From Desulfobacula sp. (GTDB lineage Bacteria > Desulfobacterota > Desulfobacteria > Desulfobacterales > Desulfobacteraceae), in the NCBI GenBank assembly GCA_023139225.1, contig JAGLNZ010000007.1:1-7748 (forward strand): a stretch of DNA of 7,748 nucleotides, read 5' to 3'. Positions 1 to 6,600 of the stretch are shown here, one piece after another. The number at the start of each line of letters is the position of its first letter. Position 1 is the first letter of the stretch. Under the pieces are notes generated by a model. It was not told the DNA's origin. It ran no database searches and was given only the letters and a program-made list of their open reading frames with translations. Made by a program: the position numbers and the translations under genes.

Positions 1-76
1 ATTTTCAAGTCTTAAGATTGGAAAATAAACATATTAACTTTATTGGACAGGCTATATTTTATAACATTGGACACTC

Positions 77-811
77 ATGACACACTATAAAACTCAGGAT
101 ACATTTCTCACACCTTCCATTACTCTGAAAGCAATGATTTATACCAATGTACTCATGTTTATTATCAGCCTGATTTACAGCGGCAAAAGCATGATAATCA
201 GTCTTAATCCGTTTTATGCATTAACCCCGTCAATGGATGTGCTGAACTTTCTCGGCGCCTCGGGCAGGCTTCCCATTGTTAAATTTGAGGCATGGTGGTC
301 CTTAGTTACGGCCAACTGGCTTCATGGCGGGCTTCTCCATATTCTGTTCAACATGATGGCCTTAAAAACCGTTGCTCCTTTAGTGATGAAAGAATTCGGC
401 CTGTTTCGTATGTTTTCCATCTATACCCTGACAGGAATTGCAGGGTTTTTATTGTCCTATATCGGAAATGTTTATCTGACCATAGGCGCTTCATCAGGAC
501 TTTGCGGACTCATTGGAGCGGCACTGTATTTCGGCAAATCAAGGGGAGGACAATGGGGGCAGCTGGTGTACAAACAGACTTCCGGCTGGGTTGTAAGCCT
601 TGTTCTGATTGGTTTTCTAATGCCCAATATTAATAATTGGAGCCATGCCGGCGGATTGCTTGCCGGTATCTTTTTTGGCTGGATATTGGGATATAGTGAA
701 AAAAGAAAAGAAAATATTTTTGATAAACTGCTGGCTGGTTTTTTTGTTGGCTTAACAGTATGGCTTTTAGCAAGATCTGTGATAAAAGGCTTTCTTCTTA
801 TTTATTCTTAA
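77..811 (+). CDS. Rhomboid family intramembrane serine protease
   Basis: This 244-residue protein is a polytopic inner-membrane protease that would cleave transmembrane segments of client proteins inside the bilayer. About seven hydrophobic segments can be read: roughly 19-35, 72-102, 112-131, 137-152, 168-183, 187-206 and 216-243. The last one makes it a 6+1 type. The rhomboid signature is complete: HILFN places His88 and Asn92 in the second segment (the oxyanion-side residues of GlpG), GASSG gives nucleophile Ser139, and WSHAGG gives His190 of the catalytic dyad. The usual GxSG glycine is replaced by Ser140, which fits the looser GxSx form. The start at 77 gives a short cytoplasmic tail. 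The sequence before it (TTGGACACTC) is a poor ribosome site, and an in-frame ATG at 134 is an alternative. The substrate is unknown and no neighbour suggests one. Its 3' end overlaps the convergent kinase gene by 14 bases. Confidence 0.93.
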   Translation: MTHYKTQDTFLTPSITLKAMIYTNVLMFIISLIYSGKSMIISLNPFYALTPSMDVLNFLGASGRLPIVKFEAWWSLVTANWLHGGLLHILFNMMALKTVAPLVMKEFGLFRMFSIYTLTGIAGFLLSYIGNVYLTIGASSGLCGLIGAALYFGKSRGGQWGQLVYKQTSGWVVSLVLIGFLMPNINNWSHAGGLLAGIFFGWILGYSEKRKENIFDKLLAGFFVGLTVWLLARSVIKGFLLIYS

Positions 812-3488
812 ATTCTTTAAGCCGCGCAAATTCATAATATAACTTATCAAAAACTGCCTTACCGTCATCAAGATTTCCTTTTTTACCAAGGGTTTCCAGC
901 CCGGACGCAGCATCTGACAAAGGCATGGCAACAAGATTTGCCGCACCACCTTTAATGGAATGAGATTCCTGCATAATTGTTTCAATATCATTGGCATCCA
1001 GGGCTTGCTTGATAATGATAAGCTGTTTTTCAACATTGACTAAGAATTCTTCAAACACTTCATAAAAAAAATCCTCATCATTTTCAAATTCAGCCATTGC
1101 CGTTTCAATATCAATGGCCTCATTACCCCGTATAGGATTCTGGGTCCGGGGCTTTTTCATATATAAATTTTGAGCAAGAATCTGTTCCGGTTCATTTTGA
1201 ATCCATTTGCTGATGGTGGACAATAGGATTTCTTTTTTTAAGGGTTTTGTCAGGTAATCATCCATGCCGGCTTTAAGGCACTTTTCCCTGTATCCCTGTA
1301 TGGCATGGGCGGTCATGGCAATAACAGGGGTTCTTTTTTTCGTGCCTTCCATTTTTCTGATCAGACCGGTTGCTTCATAGCCATCCATTACAGGCATCTG
1401 GATGTCCATTAATACAACATCAAATGATTGATGAGAAAAACAATCCACAGCCTCTTGGCCATCTTTTGCAAGGGTAACATTAAATCCGGCATTTTCCAGT
1501 TGTTTTGTGGCAAGTTTCTGATTTGTTTCATAATCTTCGACCAAAAGAATCTTTATATTTTTACGTCTCACTTCTGCAAGCGTATGTCTTGTCACAAGGC
1601 TCTTTGGAGCATTATCAGGGTCCATGCCCTGACCGAGAACGCATAGGATAAATGTTTTAAGATCCTTTTGACGTACAGGTTTGGTCAGATATCCGTTCAC
1701 CCCGATCTGCCGGCATTGTTTTCCATCCCCGATCATGCCCATGGATGTCAGGACAACCAATGGCGTTTGTTTAAAATACGGCATCTGACGAATTTTAGCG
1801 GCAAGTTCAAACCCGTTCATTCCGGGCATTTGAAAATCTATAAGGATAACATCAATTTTTTTATTTCCCCTTTGATATTCTTCAAGCATGCTCAAAGTCT
1901 TTAGGCCTGATTCTGAAGTCACCGGCATACTTCCCCAGGATGCAAGATACTTTGACAATATGTCCCGATTGGCCTTTACATCATCCACGACAAGCATGGT
2001 TAAACCCTTGAAATTCATCTTTGGGATATTATTTTGTTCCCATCCTGTCTCCTGCTTGAAAAATTCTATTTCAAACCAGAATTCAGTGCCTTTGCCGGAC
2101 TCACTTTTAAGTCCGATGGAACCACCCATCTGCTCGACAAGCATTTTTGAGATGGTAATTCCAAGCCCGGTCCCCCCGTATTTCCTGGTGGTTGATCCGT
2201 CTGCCTGGGAAAAACTGTCAAAAATTTTATCCTGTTTATCTTTTGGAATACCAACACCTGTATCTTTAACTGTAAAACGGAAAACAGCCTTTTGGGAAAA
2301 CTCCTCTATCATTTCACCCTTGATAAAAACTTCACCCTCAGGGGTAAATTTAATTGCGTTTCCAATAAGATTGACAAATATCTGTCTCAATCGTCCGGGA
2401 TCTCCAATTAAATTTGTACAGGCGGAAGATTCAAGATAATGGATCAATTCAATCCCTTTTTTTCCGGCAGAAATGGAAAGGGAAGCACAAAGATTTTCAA
2501 GGGTATGTCTCAGGTCAAACGGAATGGTTTCAAGTTCCAGCTTACCCGCTTCGATTTTGGAAAAATCCAGGATATCATTAATAATATTCAGCAATGATTC
2601 TGATTCCATATTAACGGTCTTCACAAGGTTCTTCTGCTCAATATCAAGAGTTGTATCCAGCATAAGTTCTGACATTCCCATGATTCCATTCAAAGGTGTT
2701 CTGATTTCATGGCTCATATTTGCCAGAAATTCGCTTTTTATCTTATTGGCTTCCCTTGCTTTTTTCAGCGCACTCTGAATCTGGGTATTGCTCATTTCCA
2801 AACTGACAATCAGGCCGTTATAAGCTGAAATAACCTCACCGATCTCATCGTCTGCCGTCCATTCTACCGGTTTAAAGTCCTGGTGCTGATTAAATCTGCG
2901 AATCGATTTTATTAATTTTTCCAAAGGGATGACAATGGTTTGATGGTTGGCAAACAATGCACTGACAATGACAGCGATAACCAGAGTCAGGAACAGAAAA
3001 GAATCCCTTAAAAACCGTTTCAAAAGCACATTATAAATTCGATTTTTTTTAGAATAGAAATGTAAAACGCCTAAAACCTCAGGTTTATCAATGGTGATAT
3101 AAACGATATCAATGGTAGAAACCAGGTAGTTTGCAAGATTTTTATCTTCAGGAACTTCCCCTGCTTTGAACACTTGGTCACTTAAATTCTCAACCACTTT
3201 TACGCCTGAAATATCAGGGTTGCTTAACATAGCCTTTAGCTGGGAATCAATTACCGCAGTATTCAGATTCCATAGAGACAACCCCAAAGGCTTGGAATAA
3301 CTTTTTGCATTCTGAACCGAATGATATAAAATCTCATTTTTCATATCATAATAAGACAGGACCCCGGCGACGATGGAAATGAATAAAAAACCGGCAATGA
3401 CAGGTGGCAAAACAATGGCGAAAAACTTTGTTTTAACAGACTTGGGCTGGAAATACCGGAACACTTGAAAAAACTTTGATATATGCAT
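798..3488 (-). CDS. Hybrid sensor histidine kinase with two receiver domains and HPt (phosphorelay kinase)
   Basis: This 896-residue membrane-bound tripartite kinase resembles BarA or EvgS in layout. Numbered from the start at 3488: membrane segment 1 at about 22-46, a periplasmic sensor at about 47-160 with an LWNLN motif (Cache- or CHASE-like, family not identified), membrane segment 2 at about 162-180, and HAMP at about 181-235. HisKA has NMSHEIRTPLNG (His260). The HATPase has an N box (Asn373, Asn377), DTGVGIP and GGTGLG. Receiver 1 has acceptor Asp551 in IDFQMPG and Lys603; receiver 2 has Asp695 in MDIQMPVMDG and Lys748. HPt has SHSIKGG (His843). All phosphoryl-transfer residues look intact, so a full His-Asp-His relay is possible. 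The final acceptor, a separate response regulator, is not in the window. The frame extends upstream to an ATG at 3569, but only the ATG at 3488 has a good ribosome site (AAGGA, 7-base spacing). The signal sensed is unknown. Confidence 0.95.
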   Translation of the reverse strand: MHISKFFQVFRYFQPKSVKTKFFAIVLPPVIAGFLFISIVAGVLSYYDMKNEILYHSVQNAKSYSKPLGLSLWNLNTAVIDSQLKAMLSNPDISGVKVVENLSDQVFKAGEVPEDKNLANYLVSTIDIVYITIDKPEVLGVLHFYSKKNRIYNVLLKRFLRDSFLFLTLVIAVIVSALFANHQTIVIPLEKLIKSIRRFNQHQDFKPVEWTADDEIGEVISAYNGLIVSLEMSNTQIQSALKKAREANKIKSEFLANMSHEIRTPLNGIMGMSELMLDTTLDIEQKNLVKTVNMESESLLNIINDILDFSKIEAGKLELETIPFDLRHTLENLCASLSISAGKKGIELIHYLESSACTNLIGDPGRLRQIFVNLIGNAIKFTPEGEVFIKGEMIEEFSQKAVFRFTVKDTGVGIPKDKQDKIFDSFSQADGSTTRKYGGTGLGITISKMLVEQMGGSIGLKSESGKGTEFWFEIEFFKQETGWEQNNIPKMNFKGLTMLVVDDVKANRDILSKYLASWGSMPVTSESGLKTLSMLEEYQRGNKKIDVILIDFQMPGMNGFELAAKIRQMPYFKQTPLVVLTSMGMIGDGKQCRQIGVNGYLTKPVRQKDLKTFILCVLGQGMDPDNAPKSLVTRHTLAEVRRKNIKILLVEDYETNQKLATKQLENAGFNVTLAKDGQEAVDCFSHQSFDVVLMDIQMPVMDGYEATGLIRKMEGTKKRTPVIAMTAHAIQGYREKCLKAGMDDYLTKPLKKEILLSTISKWIQNEPEQILAQNLYMKKPRTQNPIRGNEAIDIETAMAEFENDEDFFYEVFEEFLVNVEKQLIIIKQALDANDIETIMQESHSIKGGAANLVAMPLSDAASGLETLGKKGNLDDGKAVFDKLYYEFARLKEFKNK

Positions 3489-3495
3489 GCATTCT

Positions 3496-3500
3496 TCCTT
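3496..3500 (-). promoter_or_regulatory. Shine-Dalgarno site that sets the kinase start
   Basis: On the minus strand AAGGA lies 7 bases before the ATG at 3488. The upstream in-frame ATG at 3569 has only T-rich sequence and a TAGAAT box before it, with no purine-rich site. This favours 3488 and removes 27 N-terminal residues, leaving a short basic tail before the first membrane segment, as is usual for these kinases. Confidence 0.75.
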
Positions 3501-3574
3501 GGCTGTCAAATTAAACGCTGATGCTGCAATTTTGGATCTATAGTCTGAAAATATGTGTTTGTCTAACATAGCAT

Positions 3575-3604
3575 ATTCTAAAAAACAAACTGAATTTTAC
3601 ACAA
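3575..3604 (-). promoter_or_regulatory. Candidate promoter for the histidine kinase
   Basis: On the minus strand, TAGAAT (3580-3575, five of six matches to TATAAT) is preceded, after 18 bases, by TTGTGT (3604-3599), a poor -35 with three of six matches. Transcription would start near 3568, giving a leader of about 80 bases before the ATG at 3488. The weak -35 is overlapped by the TGTAAAA direct repeat, as expected for a promoter that depends on an activator. Assigned by eye only. Confidence 0.4.
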
Positions 3605-3612
3605 GTTTTACA
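3595..3612 (-). promoter_or_regulatory. Putative response-regulator operator: TGTAAAA-N4-TGTAAAA direct repeat
   Basis: The minus strand reads TGTAAAA, CTTG, TGTAAAA: two identical 7-mers whose starts are 11 bases apart, or one helical turn. Head-to-tail repeats with this period are typical of sites bound by OmpR/PhoB-type response-regulator dimers (established for that family; assignment here is inference). It overlaps the poor -35 of the kinase promoter and ends 8 bases before the candidate -35 of the synthase promoter, so one bound dimer could act on both genes. Confidence 0.45.
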
Positions 3613-3620
3613 AAGCTTTC

Positions 3621-3649
3621 TTGAAATTGCCCGGGTTCTAATCTATATG
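3621..3649 (+). promoter_or_regulatory. Candidate promoter for the PfaC-like synthase gene
   Basis: TTGAAA (3621-3626, five of six to consensus) is followed after exactly 17 bases by TATATG (3644-3649, four of six). Transcription would start near 3656, one base before the first possible ATG at 3657. Either the mRNA is leaderless, or translation begins at the in-frame ATG at 3669 or 3681. A different, more upstream promoter is also possible. Confidence 0.4.
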
Positions 3650-3656
3650 AGCCCCT

Positions 3657-6600
3657 ATGAAAAAACATATGCTAAACCATATGAAAAAAAAAATAGACAA
3701 AATAGCAGTTGTCGGAATGGCCGGGGTATTTCCAAAAGCCTTGGATACCAGCCAATTTCTTGACAATATCATCCATAAAACAGATTGCGTCATAACAGTT
3801 CCGGACCATCGATGGACAGGCCCTGTCAACGATTTTATCTCAAAAGACCATCTTCCTGACAAGGCTGTCTCCAACAAAGCAGGACTTATTGAACATTTTC
3901 ATTTTAATCCTGACGGCTTTCTTGTGGATAAGGATCTTTTATCAACTCTCGATCCATTGCACCAACTTGTTCTGCATGCAGGAAGAGATGCTTTTTTACA
4001 ATGTTTTCATACAAAAGAAGATAAAAAAAGAACCGGGGTTATTCTGGCTGCCATCGCCCTTCCCACTGACGCATCTTCCCAGCTTTCCCGGCAGATTATC
4101 TGCAATTGCAAAAAGGATGATAAAAGAATCCTTCCAAAAGATTTCTCAAGCGCTGGTGTAGTTTCTCTTCCCGCTGCAATTCTTGCAAGGGCCATGGGAT
4201 TTGAAGGGGGGAGCTTCACCCTTGATGCTGCCTGTGCATCATCTTTATATTCCATCAAACTTGCCTGTGAACACCTGCATTTAAAAAAGGCGGACATCAT
4301 GGTGGCAGGCGGAGTTTGCCGGCCGGATTCCCTTTATACCCAGATTGGGTTTTCACAGCTTCAGGCCTTATCCCCTTCGGGCAGATGTTCACCTTTTGAT
4401 AAGGATGCCGACGGACTTGTTGTGGGAGAAGGAACCGGCATTGTTGTGTTAAAAAGGCTTCAAGATGCCATAAGCTGCGGTGATAAAATCCATGCCGTCA
4501 TCACGGGTATCGGAGTATCCAATGATATTGAAGGAACCCTTGTGGGGCCGGCAAAAGAAGGCCAGGTTCGGGCTATGATCCAGGCGTATAAACACTCGTC
4601 GTGGTCCCCTTATGATATCCAATATATGGAATGCCACGGATCAGGTACCCCTGTGGGCGATCAGGTGGAACTGTCCAGCATACATGCATTGCTTGATGCA
4701 TTTGACTGCCCTGATAAACACATTTCCATCGGCTCTGTTAAATCAATGACCGGCCATCTTTTAACGGCTGCAGGGGCCGCAGGATTTATTAAAACCGTTC
4801 TTTCAATGAATGAAAAGATTTTACCACCTTCATTGAATTATTCAACGCCGGCATCCAAAAGTCTTTTAAATAAGAGCAATATCAAGGTTCAAACCCAGGC
4901 TGAAGACTGGAACCCCGCCCTTCCCCATTCAACAAGAAAGGCCGGCATCAGTGCGTTTGGTTTTGGCGGTATCAATGCCCATCTTCTTGTTGAAGAATTT
5001 AAAGACAACTCAACCAGACATATTGTAAAAAATCCGAAACAACCGGATATTGATAAAAAAGAAAGGTTAAAAACACTTCCCTGCGCCATTGTCGGTATGG
5101 AAACCATTGTAAAGGATTGTCATTGTCTGTCCGAATTTATGAAACTTGTATTTGACAAAGCACAATTAAATCCTGAACTTCCCGGATCAAGATGGAGAAG
5201 AGCCCAACCTCAGGGTTTTGAGGGAACGCCGGGATTTTATATGGACCATCTGTCAATCCGGGTTGACGAATTCCACATCCCCCCCAATCAAATGAATGAT
5301 ATTCTGCCCCAGCAGATTATTCTTCTCAAAGCTGCCAAAGGAGCGTTGGAAGACGCAAATATCACACCAAGACCATTAGATGGCGACCCCCAAAGGGATC
5401 ATATCGGTTGTGCCATTGGCATTGAATTTGATTATGGTGCCACAGATTTTCATTTGCGATGGAAAATCAATCATCTTGATGAGGATTTAAAAGATAGCAT
5501 TTCTCCTTCTTTGACCTTTAACCGGACACTGGGCGCCCTTGGCGGGATTGTTGCCTCCCGCGTGGCAAGGGAATTCAAGCTTGGCGGACCATGTTTCACC
5601 CTGTCTGCAGGAGCATCTTGCGGCATCAAGGCCATTGAAACCGCTGTTCATTCCTTAAGTGCTTATGAAACCAATGTCTTTATCTGCGGCAGCGTTGACC
5701 TTGCAGGAGATATCCGGCAATTTGCCCTCAATGATATAGCCAAACCCCATTCTGAACACACCCTGCCGTCTGAAGGAGCTTGTGCCCTTGTTTTAAAACG
5801 GCTGGATCAGGCCATTGAAGACAATGACAGGATTTATGGTGTCATCACTGGCGTGGCAGGAACAAGCGGCGGCCATATTCCCGGTGAGACAGAATATGAT
5901 GCAACTATATCCGAAACCCTTTATACCCAATCCCTTGAAAATGCGCTTAAAGATTCAAAAACATCGTTAAGGCAAATCAGTCTTTATGAAACCGGCTTTT
6001 CCGGGATAAAGGCAGATGACGCTACCCAGATCAACGTATTAAACAAGCTTTGTTTAAAAGACCCGGGTATTTCCCCCTGCCATGTCACATCAACGTCTTC
6101 AGCTATCGGGGACACCAGGGGTGCATCCGCCCTTTTCTCCGTTATCAAGACAGCGCTTTGTCTCAATTACAGGCTTTTGCCATCCAATAAAACTAACGCT
6201 TTAGGTTTTGAAAAACTGGATAAAGAAAAATTTTCCTTCATTGACACACCTGTCCATTGGAACCGACAGGATAACAAAACGGCACGAAAGGCCTGTGTTG
6301 CATCCATCACTCTGGATGGTGCCTTCTCCCATGTGATCCTTGAAGAATACAGGCCGGATGACAAAAGCCCGCAGGATATCGCATTTTTTGATGAAAAAGA
6401 CACTTTGTCTGTTGCCAATACCTCATCAAAAAATAATCTGATTGTAAAAATAAATCCGCGACAGGTTTCAGAAGATACGATTTTAAAAATTCAAAAACAT
6501 CTGACTGTTAATAAAATCAAATCCCCTGATAAAGAGCAAACAGACGTTTTCTTTGAAAATCAGGCACAGCAAGATATCCGGGGCCTTGATCCGGCACTGA

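Noticed and set aside
43..58. Promoter for the rhomboid gene (TGGACA at 44-49, TATATT at 53-58)
   Set aside because: The two boxes are only a few bases apart and no -35 lies 16-18 bases before TATATT, so no supported pair exists.
292..633. 113-codon plus-strand frame overlapping the rhomboid gene
   Set aside because: The rhomboid frame carries the His, Asn, Ser and His motif residues through this stretch; the other frame shows no motif.
1888..2439. Plus-strand frame of 183 codons inside the kinase gene
   Set aside because: Lies wholly antisense to the HATPase region, which has clear N, G1 and G2 boxes; its translation has no recognisable domain and it is a shadow frame.
3666..3683. Paired CATATG palindromes as an operator
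   Set aside because: They fall inside the probable coding start and follow from His-Met codons; too short and AT-rich to count as a binding site.
3638..3877. 79-codon minus-strand frame covering the synthase start
   Set aside because: Covers the conserved N-terminal KS sequence (VVGMAGVFP) on the other strand; no independent support.
4007..4300. Minus-strand frames under the synthase gene (here and at 4889-5107, 5984-6859, 6923-7129 and 7364-7663)
   Set aside because: All are antisense to an uninterrupted synthase frame with clear KS, CLF and hot-dog motifs; none has a ribosome site or a family motif.
5613..5621. Cys655 as an active nucleophile of the second KS-like domain
   Set aside because: It is two residues past the nucleophile position in alignment with the first KS, and both His positions are replaced, so catalysis is unlikely.
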